From Sphingopyxis jiangsuensis (GTDB taxonomy: Bacteria > Pseudomonadota > Alphaproteobacteria > Sphingomonadales > Sphingomonadaceae), in the NCBI RefSeq assembly GCF_016734905.1, contig NZ_JAERPO010000001.1:930001-994000 (forward strand): 64,000 nucleotides of DNA. Direction: 5' to 3'. The notes below the pieces were generated by a model. It had not been told where the DNA came from and made no database searches. It saw nothing but the letters and a program-made list of their open reading frames with translations. Both the position numbers and the translations under genes were made by a program. Shown in pieces: positions 52,296-64,000 of this stretch (the stretch's first letter is position 1; each line of letters starts with the position of its first letter).

Positions 52296-53631
52296 GCAGC
52301 AACGGGCTACTATCATACTCAGTGTTACGGCTCAATGAATATGAGCCGCTCATGTTTTGTTCGATCAGGTCGCCGAGATGCGGGTGATCGGGCGGCAGGT
52401 CGTCGTGGCGGTGCGCGAGCACGTCGGGATCGCCTTGCGGCCATATCCGGATTGCGAGGGTCGTGCCGACGAGCGCGAGCACCGCGCTCGCGCCGAGCGC
52501 CGCGTCCATGCCGGCGCGGGCGCCGACCTGCCCCGCGAGCGGATAGGCGACAAGCCAGCATATATGGCTGAGCGCAAATTGCGCGGCGAACAAGGCGGGG
52601 CGATTCTCGGCGCCGGACGAGCGGCGCAGCAGTCTTCCCCCCGGCGTGACGCTTGCCGCATAGCTCAGGCCCAGCGCGAACCATCCAAGAAAGATGATCG
52701 GCCAGTGATGCGACGCGTCGGTGACGGCCCAAGCCACCGTGAGCAGGGCCAGGACGGCAGTCATGAAAGCCGCCGCCGCGATCATGATGCTGCGGTCGGA
52801 GATATGATCGAGGAGACGCGGCAGCAGCAGCGCCGCGATCATCGAACCGCCGCCGAACGCCGCGAGCGTGATCGCCACCTCGCTTTGCCCGAGACCGAGC
52901 GCGCCGCGCACGAGCACCGGCGTGTTGACGATGACCATCGCGCTTGCGGCCGCCGCGGCCAGCGTGACGGCAAGGAGACCGCGCAGGCGCGGCGTCCCCA
53001 GATACTGACGGATGCCCCGCGTGGTCTTGTCGTAAATCCCGCCGGGCTGCGCCTTGGCCGCAGTTCGCGGCAGGGTCACCGACAGCACCAGCAGCGCCGA
53101 CCCGGCAAAGCCGATCGCGGTGCCCGAGAAGAGCCAGTGGAAGTTCATGATGCCGAGGAGGGCGGCCGCCAGTACAGGGCTTGCAAGACTTTCCATGTCA
53201 TAGGCGAGCCGCGACAGCGACAGCGCCCTCGTATAGTCCCTTTCATCCGGAAGAACGTCGGGGATCGTCGCCTGGAAGGTCGGCGTGAACCCGGCCGATG
53301 CCGACTGAAGGATGAAGATCAGCAGGTAAATCTGCCAGATCTGGTCGACGAACAGGAGGGTCAGCGCCACGAGTCCGCGCACGACATCCATTGCGACGAG
53401 AAAGGCCTTGCGCGGCAGGCGGCTTGTATAGGCGCCAACCACCGGTGCGACTCCGATATAGGCGACCATCTTGATCGCCATCGCCGTTCCGAGCACCGCC
53501 CCCGCGTTGGCGCCGGCGATCTCGAAGGCGAGCAGCCCGAGCGCGACGGTCGCGAGACCCGTGCCGACGAGCGCGATGACCTGGGCAAGGAAGAGGTGGC
53601 GATAGGTACGGTTGGCGAGCACGTCGAGCAT
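52288..53631 (-). CDS. MFS exporter with aberrant C-terminal tail
   Basis: 447 residues with about 12 membrane segments in the layout of NreB/enterobactin-exporter-like MFS proteins (FLAQVIALVGTGLATVALGL near the start, GFTPTFQATIPDVLPDERDY in the loop). The tail from about residue 420 is HDDLPPDHPHLGD followed by LIEQNMSGSYSLSRNTEYDS, which is encoded by the toxin-antitoxin promoter DNA. The natural end appears to have been replaced. The membrane part is intact, so it may still work. It lies with HupE and Czc genes, so metal export is plausible. Confidence 0.82.
   Translation of the reverse strand: MLDVLANRTYRHLFLAQVIALVGTGLATVALGLLAFEIAGANAGAVLGTAMAIKMVAYIGVAPVVGAYTSRLPRKAFLVAMDVVRGLVALTLLFVDQIWQIYLLIFILQSASAGFTPTFQATIPDVLPDERDYTRALSLSRLAYDMESLASPVLAAALLGIMNFHWLFSGTAIGFAGSALLVLSVTLPRTAAKAQPGGIYDKTTRGIRQYLGTPRLRGLLAVTLAAAAASAMVIVNTPVLVRGALGLGQSEVAITLAAFGGGSMIAALLLPRLLDHISDRSIMIAAAAFMTAVLALLTVAWAVTDASHHWPIIFLGWFALGLSYAASVTPGGRLLRRSSGAENRPALFAAQFALSHICWLVAYPLAGQVGARAGMDAALGASAVLALVGTTLAIRIWPQGDPDVLAHRHDDLPPDHPHLGDLIEQNMSGSYSLSRNTEYDSSPLLHD
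52328..52348. promoter_or_regulatory. Palindromic operator of the toxin-antitoxin module
   Basis: CGGCTCA-ATGAATA-TGAGCCG is a perfect 7-bp inverted repeat 33 bases upstream of the toxin ATG. TTCATT and TATGAT nearby (minus strand) could be -35 and -10 elements 16 bases apart. This palindrome is read through in frame by the MFS gene as its odd C-terminal residues. Confidence 0.7.
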
Positions 53632-53689
53632 GATCAGTCCTGGCAATGGTCTCCGGCCCGACGCCGTCGGCCGGGGACAGGCCGCCCCG

Positions 53690-54307
53690 TCAGACGACGC
53701 GGCGGAGGTCGCTATAGGCGCCTTCGGTGCGCAGCGTAATCGTTACCGGGCGAGCCGAGCGGTTGCGCCAGAACCAGCCATGTTTGCCATCGAAGGCGGC
53801 GACAAGCTCGCCGGACTCTCCCGCTGTATCCTTGCCCTTGTCGTAACCGTGATAATCGACGCCCGGCGCGTCGGCGTGCGTGTCGAAATTGACGCGGCCG
53901 CCTTCGACCGACCAGTTGAAGGTGAGGCGCGCATCCTTCGCCATGATCGCCTTGATCTCGGCACCCTGGCCCGGCGCGAGGGTCAGTTGCATCGTGTCCG
54001 AGCGCGAGGACTCGGCCGTCGCGGCTGCCGTCGCGACCTTTGCGGGTGCTGCCTGCGAAGCCGGGGCAACCCGCGCGGCGCCAGCGGCCGCATCGGCTGC
54101 GGCTTCCTCTGCAAGCCGGGCCTTGATCTCGCCCATCTGGGTGAAGCCGAGCTGGCGGCCGATGCCCGTTGGATCGACCGCATATTCGCTGGGAAGCACA
54201 ACGGCCACGAGGATCGCGCCTGCCGCGACGATCGCAATTGCGGTTGCGCGCACAAGTTGGCGGCTCGTTGGCAAGTCGTCGACTTGGGGTTTCTGGCTAT
54301 TGAACAT
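53690..54307 (-). CDS. Transmembrane anchor protein, metal-cluster associated
   Basis: 205 residues. A cytoplasmic N-terminus is followed by one membrane segment (22-40, ATAIAIVAAGAILVAVVLP), an Ala-rich linker, and a compact periplasmic domain with conserved-looking YHGYDKGKDTAGESGELVAAFDGKHGWFWRN. Proteins of this look, usually annotated only as 'transmembrane anchor protein', often sit beside HupE genes. Function is unknown. It lies 16 bases after hupE and 58 bases before the MFS gene, so one operon is likely. Confidence 0.7.
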   Translation of the reverse strand: MFNSQKPQVDDLPTSRQLVRATAIAIVAAGAILVAVVLPSEYAVDPTGIGRQLGFTQMGEIKARLAEEAAADAAAGAARVAPASQAAPAKVATAAATAESSRSDTMQLTLAPGQGAEIKAIMAKDARLTFNWSVEGGRVNFDTHADAPGVDYHGYDKGKDTAGESGELVAAFDGKHGWFWRNRSARPVTITLRTEGAYSDLRRVV

Positions 54308-54323
54308 GGTTGTTTCCCTTGAA

Positions 54324-55046
54324 TCAGCTAATGGCGAAGCCGCCGAGCTGATAGCCGACGAGGACGAATCCCGCGGTCATCAGCAGCACATTGGCGGCGA
54401 AGGCGTGGCGCATGAAACTCGGCGTGCGGCGCCAATAACCCATGAGGATGAGAATCGCGCCGAGCGCGAGCAACTGCCCGATCTCTACCCCGAGGTTGAA
54501 GGCGAGCAGGTTCGGAATCAGGCCATCGCTTGCAATCTCGAACTCGATGATCTTGGTCGCGAGGCCGAAGCCGTGGAAGAAACCGAAGATCAAGGTCGCG
54601 GCCTTGGTATTCGGCTGGACGCCGAACCAGCGCTGATAGGCGCCGAGATTGTCGAGTGCCTTGTAGACGACCGAGAGGCCGATGATCGCGTCGATGATAT
54701 AGGCGTTGGCGCTGATGCCGGTGAGCACGCCGAACAGCATCGTCGTCGAATGACCGATTGCGAACAAGGTCACGTAAAGACCGATGTCCTTCATCCGGTA
54801 GAGGAAGAAGATGACGCCGAAGAGGAAGAGCAGATGGTCGTAACCGGTGACCATATGCTTGGCCCCCAGATAAACGAACGGCCAGAAGAGGACGCCGCTG
54901 CTTTCCTGAATATAGCCCCTATCGCCCTCGGCGACGTTATGCGCCCACGCTTCAGCGCCTGCAGCGAGGGTGAGCAGGATCAGGCTGAGCGCGAGCAGGA
55001 GCCTCCGAATATTGGTGCCCGGCGGGGCGGTCGTTCGGATGAACAT
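54324..55046 (-). CDS. HupE/UreJ-family membrane protein
   Basis: 240 residues: a signal or first membrane segment (LLLALSLILLTLAAGAEAWA), then about six more. The family motif HMVTGYDHLLFLFGVIFF and FGFFHGFGLATKI carry conserved histidines thought to bind metal; HupE/UreJ proteins are linked to nickel, cobalt or copper movement. The ATG at 55046 follows GGAGAGAAT. It lies between the czcA pump gene and the anchor protein gene in one direction. Confidence 0.85.
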   Translation of the reverse strand: MFIRTTAPPGTNIRRLLLALSLILLTLAAGAEAWAHNVAEGDRGYIQESSGVLFWPFVYLGAKHMVTGYDHLLFLFGVIFFLYRMKDIGLYVTLFAIGHSTTMLFGVLTGISANAYIIDAIIGLSVVYKALDNLGAYQRWFGVQPNTKAATLIFGFFHGFGLATKIIEFEIASDGLIPNLLAFNLGVEIGQLLALGAILILMGYWRRTPSFMRHAFAANVLLMTAGFVLVGYQLGGFAIS

Positions 55047-55105
55047 GCGAATTCTCTCCTTCGACTTGGATGCCCCGCGCACCGCAAGATGCGCGGGGCG
55101 AGCGG

Positions 55106-59575
<4,470 letters not shown>

Positions 59576-59579
<4 letters not shown>

Positions 59580-60859
59580 CTTGCCGTCTCCATTTTGGCG
59601 AGCAGGGGTGCGTGCCGGCCTGTCAGCCGGTCGAGACGAACCCCGAGAAGGTGAAAGCGGCGCAGCAGTTCGATACGCTGCGCCCGCGCGTCGGACACCG
59701 CCGCTTGCGCTTGAGCAAATTCAAGGAAGGTGAAAGCCGTGCCGCCGCGCGCCAGCCCGTCGCGGATCAGTCGCACCGCGCGCGTCGCGCTCGGCAGCAC
59801 CTCGGCATCGATCCGCTTTATCTCGGACGCGATGAGCTTGCGATCCGCCACAATCTTGCCGATCTCGCGCTCGATCTCGACGCGCGTCACCGCGACATCC
59901 GCTTCGATGGCGCGCTTCTCGGCCTGTGCCCGCGTCACATTGCCGCGATTGGCATTTTTGGTGCCGAGCGGGATCGAGCCCCCGACCATGATCGCGACGT
60001 CGCTCCCCTCGCCAAAGTGGCGAAGCCCGACCCGGCCGCTCGGATCGGCGACATTCCCGGTCTCGGCGAGTCTCACCTTGGCATCGGCCGCCGCCAGCTC
60101 CGCGGCGAGAACGGCGACGTCAGCCGCATCGGCCTTGGGCGGCACGGCGAGGTCGAGGGTCTCGAAAACTGCCGGATCGAGCTTGAAGTCGCCGCTGCCT
60201 CCCCACCAGGCCGCGAGATTGGCGCGCGCGTTCCGGGCGCTCGCGCGTGCCTGTTCGAGCGCGATTTCGGCCTGCGCGACATTGGTCCGCGCGCGCTCGG
60301 CGGCGAACCAGGGATCGAGCGCGCCGGTAACGCGCTTCACCACATCGAGCTCGACACGCTGGAGATTGGCAAGCCTCGCCTCGGCGACAGGGATCGCGGC
60401 CTCGGCGGCAAGCGCCTCGACCCAAGCCGCCTGCACGCGCGCAAGGCGGTCGAGCAGACGGACACGGTTCTGCGCCGCGACGATTCCAACATCGGCCCGC
60501 GCTGCACCGATCCGCGCCGCGCGCTTGCCGCCGCGTTCCCACGTGCGCTCGTACCAACCGGTCGTCTGCGACCGGTTCAGCGGCGAATAGGGTCCGGTTC
60601 CCGCGAAATCCTCGAAGTCGACGCCGATCACATCGCGCGGGCGCACGTCGGCCTGCAATATCGCGGCGTCGGCGGCTTCGAGACGCGCAGCATTGGCAGC
60701 TATGGCAGGATCACTTGTCGCAACCCGCGAGAGCGCCTCGTCGAGGCCCAGAGTTTGCGCCGATGCAGGCTGCGCCACGAGGACGAGCAGAACGGCCCCG
60801 CAGAGCATGGCTCTACGCGCGGCACGCGCGCCGGAGCGCGCACGATAAAAGGAAAACAT
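59576..60859 (-). CDS. czcC: CzcC-type outer-membrane efflux channel
   Basis: 427 residues of the TolC superfamily: signal peptide to about residue 35 (VLVAQPASAQ), two repeats of long coiled-coil helices (LDEALSRVATSDPAIAANAA at the start), and short strand regions. It would form the outer-membrane exit of the Czc pump. A longer cytoplasm-side N-terminus (FYRARSGARAARRAML) precedes the signal. It is first of the czcCBA genes and 58 bases after the His-rich gene. Confidence 0.92.
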
Positions 60860-60917
60860 GAGATAGCGGCCTCGCTGAAAGGCGTGAAAACATCCCGCGC
60901 CGCATGGGCGCGGGAAC

Positions 60918-61319
60918 TCAGACGGTCAGCGAGATGCTTCTGGGAGGTCGTTCGGGTCCGGGCGATCGCAGCCCGACGATATGTTGCTCGCGAATCGCCT
61001 GGTGAAGACTGGCGAGCAACGCACACACTTGGCCTGAAGCGGCTTCGGGTACGAGCAGATTGGGGCCGCTGTCACCATGATGATGGTGACCGCCACCGGT
61101 GCGATCGCCGGACTCGCCATCGGCGATGTCTTCATGATGCTCGGCATGCGCGTCCTGAAAATCGTGGACGGTATCGACCGAGAAGCTGGCGGGGCCATCA
61201 TGGTCGTGCGCGATCATCAGTCCCGGCATGTGCTGGATCTGGTTCGCCGCTTTGGCCGGTATCGTTGCCGCATAGAACAGCATGAGCGCAACGCAGAGCG
61301 TGGCAATCAGGCGATCCAT
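60918..61319 (-). CDS. Small His-rich periplasmic protein upstream of czcC
   Basis: 133 residues: signal peptide 1-25 (MDRLIATLCVALMLFYAATI), then a region dense in His, Asp and Glu (HDHDGPASF, HAEHHEDIADGESGD, GGGHHHHGDSG), and a cysteine-containing C-terminus. Composition and place suggest a metal-binding periplasmic protein, like CzcI-type proteins at other czc loci; homology to CzcI is not shown. The ATG at 61319 is chosen over one 20 codons upstream since it starts the signal peptide. The gap 61320-61521 to the integrase gene shows nothing. Confidence 0.65.
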   Translation of the reverse strand: MDRLIATLCVALMLFYAATIPAKAANQIQHMPGLMIAHDHDGPASFSVDTVHDFQDAHAEHHEDIADGESGDRTGGGHHHHGDSGPNLLVPEAASGQVCALLASLHQAIREQHIVGLRSPGPERPPRSISLTV

Positions 61320-61521
61320 TGCAAGAGCAAGCGAAGTCGGCACGGGCAAGTGTGTAATCGCGGGTGTGGCGATTGACAAGCGGGGACGGTTTCAACGCCA
61401 GAATGTCCGAAACAGCTCCGTCCGCGCCGAAAAGCAGAATCTCTCCGGGCAGCCGCCGTCTTCCATTTCAGTGTAGCGGAACCAGGCCTAAAGGCGGCAG
61501 CGCAGAGCTGCCACCGTACCG

Positions 61522-62766
61522 TCATTGCTCCGCCACAACCCTGCGCGCCGCAAATCGATGAAACCGCCGCCCGGCGACCTTTCCATTGGACCTGAGACTG
61601 TCGAGCCGGTTCGACCAATAATCCATCATCCTGACCCGCTCGGCCCAATGCTCGCCACGCACATAAGCCCGCCGCACGTCATTGTCTTCGACATGGCCGA
61701 GCTGGCGTTCGATGGCATCGGGATGCCACAGGCCGCACTCATTGAGTAGCGTCGCAGCCATTGCGCGGAACCCATGGGCGGTCATTTCTTCGGAACCATA
61801 GCCGAGCCGGCGCAGCGCGGCACTGAGTGTGTTGTCCGACATGGCACGGTCCGCCGATCGCACGCTCGGGAACAGAAGCCTGCCGTCGCCGGTAATTTCA
61901 TCAAGCTGTTCGAACAGGGTGATGACCTGATCTGTCAGCGGCACCTTGTGGGGCCTTCGCATCTTCGTGCGCTCCGCCGGAATCGTCCAGACGCCGACCT
62001 CGAAGTCGAACTCGCGCCATTCGGCGAGCCGAAGCTCGCCGGGCCTCGTGAACAGATGCGCAGAAAGCTGGAGCGCGATGCGCACGAGGACGCTGCCATC
62101 ATAGCCATCGACGGCGCGGAGCAATGCTCCCACCGCCTTGGGATCGGTGATGGCTGCCCGATGCTTTACCTTGGCTGTGATCAGCGCGCCGCGAAGATCG
62201 GCGGCAGGGTCGCGATCGGCGCGCCCCGTTGCGATGGCGTAGCGGAAGAGCGAGCTCAAGGTTCCGCGCAGGCGGTTCGCGGTTTCGTAGCGGCCGCGCG
62301 CTTCGACCTTGCGAAGGACCGCGAGAAGGTCGGGCGCGGAAATCTCCGACATGAGCCGGCGTCCAAGCGCGGGCCGGACATGGTCGAAGAGCCAGACATT
62401 CTTGCCGATGGTGGACTCGCTGCGGCCCTTGAGGCGCAGCCGCTCGATATATTCGTCGGCCACCACATCGAAGCTCCCGGCCTGTCGAAGCTGCAGGGCG
62501 GCGGCATGCTGGCGTTTGGAAGCGCCGGGGTCCTCGCCGAGGGCGACGAGCCTGCGTGCTTCGTCGCGCTTGTCGCGAGCGACCGCGAGACCGACATCGG
62601 GGAAGACCCCGAGCGAGATGGTCTTTCGCTTGCCGGCGAAACGATAGTTGAAACGCCAGTAGCGGCTGCCATTGGGCATGACGAGCAGAAAGAGGCCGCG
62701 TTCGTCCCAGAGCTTGTACTGATGATCTTTGGGGCGGGCCTGGGCGACGGCTGTTGCACTGAGCAT
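61522..62766 (-). CDS. P4-type tyrosine integrase
   Basis: 414 residues: N-terminal DUF4102-type arm-binding domain (YKLWDERGLFLLVMPNGSRY), a SAM-like core-binding domain, and a catalytic domain with Arg in HLFTRPGELR, His-x-x-Arg in AHGFRAMAA, His in QLGHVEDND, and the nucleophile Tyr ten residues after that His (DVRRAYVRG). All catalytic residues are present, so it may be active. It reads away from the tRNA-Phe 3' end, the usual position for an island integrase. The 160 bases to the tRNA hold the 13-bp repeat. Confidence 0.93.
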   Translation of the reverse strand: MLSATAVAQARPKDHQYKLWDERGLFLLVMPNGSRYWRFNYRFAGKRKTISLGVFPDVGLAVARDKRDEARRLVALGEDPGASKRQHAAALQLRQAGSFDVVADEYIERLRLKGRSESTIGKNVWLFDHVRPALGRRLMSEISAPDLLAVLRKVEARGRYETANRLRGTLSSLFRYAIATGRADRDPAADLRGALITAKVKHRAAITDPKAVGALLRAVDGYDGSVLVRIALQLSAHLFTRPGELRLAEWREFDFEVGVWTIPAERTKMRRPHKVPLTDQVITLFEQLDEITGDGRLLFPSVRSADRAMSDNTLSAALRRLGYGSEEMTAHGFRAMAATLLNECGLWHPDAIERQLGHVEDNDVRRAYVRGEHWAERVRMMDYWSNRLDSLRSNGKVAGRRFHRFAARRVVAEQ

Positions 62767-62928
62767 GGCGGTAACTCCTTTCGCGAGCTGACGATAGATA
62801 CCGCCAAACTGTGCAAAAAGAGGCTGGGATGCAAAGCGACGCCCTGGGACGAGGCGCGCGATTAAATCGTTGAAACGGAACGACTTAACGGTCCTTCCGG
62901 GATTTTCTGAAACGTTCTGAAAAGGGTC

Positions 62929-62952
62929 GTGGTGCCCGGGGACGGGATCGAA
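62929..62952. other. Right attachment site (tRNA-Phe 3' end)
   Basis: GTGGTGCCC-GGGGACG-G-GATC-G-AA is the T-arm/acceptor end of tRNA-Phe; a degenerate direct copy stands at 26457-26479. AACGTTCTGAAAA at 62911-62923, inside the island end, is repeated exactly at 26489-26501. Confidence 0.6.
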
Positions 62953-63005
62953 CCGCCGACACTGCGATTTTCAGTCGCATGCTCTACCAACTGAGCTACC
63001 CGGGC
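62930..63005 (-). tRNA. tRNA-Phe (anticodon GAA)
   Basis: 76 bases with encoded CCA. Acceptor stem GCCCGGG/CCCGGGC with discriminator A, D-arm AGCTCAGTTGGTAGAGC, anticodon loop CTGAAAA giving GAA, and T-arm CGGCGGTTCGATCCCG. All stems pair. The 3' end is the integration target of the island to its left, and the gene itself is intact. Confidence 0.97.
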
Positions 63006-63100
63006 AAGGCCGCTGCGACCGGTCGGTCGCGCTGGCGAGCGGCGGCTATAGGCAGGGCATTTCATCCTGTCCAGAGGCTTTTCGCACGCTTTTCGACCGG

Positions 63101-63292
63101 TCAGCTATCGTCGAAGCGATCGTCGTCCGCGGTGCCGTCGGGCGACTGGTCGACGGGCACGCGATAGCCCTCGTCGAACCAGCGGTTGAGGTCGCGGTCG
63201 CGGCAGCCGCGGCTGCAAAAGGGCTTGAATTCGTCGGCCCGCGGCTTGCCGCAAAGCGGACAGCTGCGCACGCGCGGGGAGCTATTGGGCAT
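63101..63292 (-). CDS. yacG: YacG, small zinc protein (DNA gyrase inhibitor family)
   Basis: 63 residues. Four zinc cysteines: CPLCGKP and PFCSRGCRDRDLNRWFDEGY, the YacG signature. E. coli YacG binds GyrB and inhibits gyrase. The start overlaps the end of the RNase E/G-family gene by 11 bases, a usual alphaproteobacterial pairing. The C-terminus is acidic and variable. Confidence 0.93.
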   Translation of the reverse strand: MPNSSPRVRSCPLCGKPRADEFKPFCSRGCRDRDLNRWFDEGYRVPVDQSPDGTADDDRFDDS

Positions 63293-64000
63293 GGCCCGGT
63301 CCTTTCATGGCTGCGTCGGCGCGGATCGCAACCGGGCGCCCGGTCCGCCGCTGCAACATGTCGATCCAGTCCGCGCGGGCGCTCAACAGGTCGGCAACGG
63401 CCGGGCGCGCCACGAGTTGCAGTTCGCCCGTTCCCGCCGTCCGCTCGGCCACCCGCAGAAGCGCCAGCGCATCGGCCAGCGCCGCATCGAAGCGGACTTG
63501 CTCGACCAGCGAAGGCCGCGACCGGCGGCGGATAATCTGCATCAGGCCGAATCCGTTGATCGCCGTGCGCTCGAACGGCTGCGGCAGCTGCGCATCGACC
63601 AGCGCGTCGATCTCCTGCCGCTCGGCGCGCCCGGCGAGCGAGGGAAAGTCGATCGCGATCGACCCGCCGATGTCGCAGCAGCGAATCGCCGCGGCCGCCG
63701 CAATGGCTCCGGCCCGCGCGAGAGCCAGCGTATCGCCCGCGCCGTCGATGTCGATCACCGTCATCGCGGGGGTCGAATCGATCCACAGCGCGCCGCCCTC
63801 AAAGGGCCAGTGGCCGCGCCGGACCTCGTCGATCAATTCCGACCAGCCTGCTTCTTCGAGCCGGTCGGGATCGCTCGGCCCCAAATCGGCAACGGGCACC
63901 CCGTCCGCCGCGATCCGCTCGCGCAGGCTCGCTCCGTCGGTGAACTCCGCCCCCTCGGGCGCAATGCGCGCGCGCGCAGGCTTGTCGCGGCCGCGCTCGC
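63282..64000 (-). CDS. Ribonuclease E/G-family protein, C-terminal part
   Basis: The gene enters from the right edge; about 239 codons are in the window with no in-frame stop up to position 64000, so the GTG near 63899 is not the start. FEGGALWIDSTPAMTVIDID, GDTLALARAGAIAAAAAIR, DIGGSIAIDFPSLAGR and ERTAINGFGLMQIIRRR are the RNase E/G catalytic core pattern, with DID and the downstream D as metal ligands. It is shorter than RNase E and probably RNase G-like. It is followed by yacG. Confidence 0.85.
   Translation of the reverse strand, partial: ERGRDKPARARIAPEGAEFTDGASLRERIAADGVPVADLGPSDPDRLEEAGWSELIDEVRRGHWPFEGGALWIDSTPAMTVIDIDGAGDTLALARAGAIAAAAAIRCCDIGGSIAIDFPSLAGRAERQEIDALVDAQLPQPFERTAINGFGLMQIIRRRSRPSLVEQVRFDAALADALALLRVAERTAGTGELQLVARPAVADLLSARADWIDMLQRRTGRPVAIRADAAMKGPGHAQ

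Noticed and set aside
61522..62766. Integrase with a lost catalytic tyrosine (His in GEHW)
   Set aside because: The nucleophile in this family lies ten residues after the LGH histidine, and that residue is Tyr (RRAYVRG).

Overview
The window is alphaproteobacterial chromosome, most likely from a sphingomonad (Sphingopyxis/Sphingomonas-like). This rests on the GC-rich coding, the many TonB-dependent receptors, the dcw, fab and rpsF-rpsR-rplI arrangements, and palindromic intergenic repeats of the kind common in these genomes. Species assignment is inference.

Core part, 1-26 kb. A tightly overlapping dcw cell-wall/division operon runs on the minus strand (mraZ-rsmH-ftsL-ftsI-murE-murF-mraY-murD, the last cut by the window edge), with MraZ-type repeats upstream of mraZ. 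It is followed by a cysteine synthase operon and a ZnuD-like zinc receptor behind a Zur-like palindrome. Then come fabD/fabG, a divergent LD-carboxypeptidase/Mpl pair that looks like a peptidoglycan recycling locus, the rpsF-rpsR-rplI operon, folE, and two convergent TonB-dependent receptors sharing one terminator.

Island, about 26.46-62.93 kb. A P4-type tyrosine integrase sits against the 3' end of a tRNA-Phe gene. About 36.5 kb to the left there is a degenerate copy of the tRNA 3' end, and a 13-bp sequence next to the tRNA is repeated exactly beside that left copy. I read this as a genomic island carrying metal resistance in modules: cueR-copA-copZ; a GntR/HutC-type regulator with a TonB receptor and two PepSY membrane proteins; a copper block (DUF305, DUF411, CopB, multicopper oxidase CopA) driven by a CnrYXH-like ECF sigma system, with divergent copCD; and czcCBA with HupE, a membrane anchor protein and an MFS exporter. 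Remnants of plasmid-type genes (ParB-like, DUF6118) and a toxin-antitoxin pair fused into the end of the MFS gene show that the island was assembled in steps.

The most interesting block is 44.6-51.5 kb. It holds a Slam-type outer-membrane translocator, a TbpB-like surface lipoprotein, a small beta-barrel protein, a ToxR/CadC-like membrane regulator with TPRs, and a TonB-dependent receptor, all on one strand. This is the architecture of a Slam-dependent bipartite nutrient-capture system such as TbpAB or HpuAB of pathogens, here in what looks like an environmental sphingomonad, with an unknown ligand.

Right end, 62.93-64 kb. Core genes resume with tRNA-Phe, yacG and an RNase E/G-family gene cut by the window edge.
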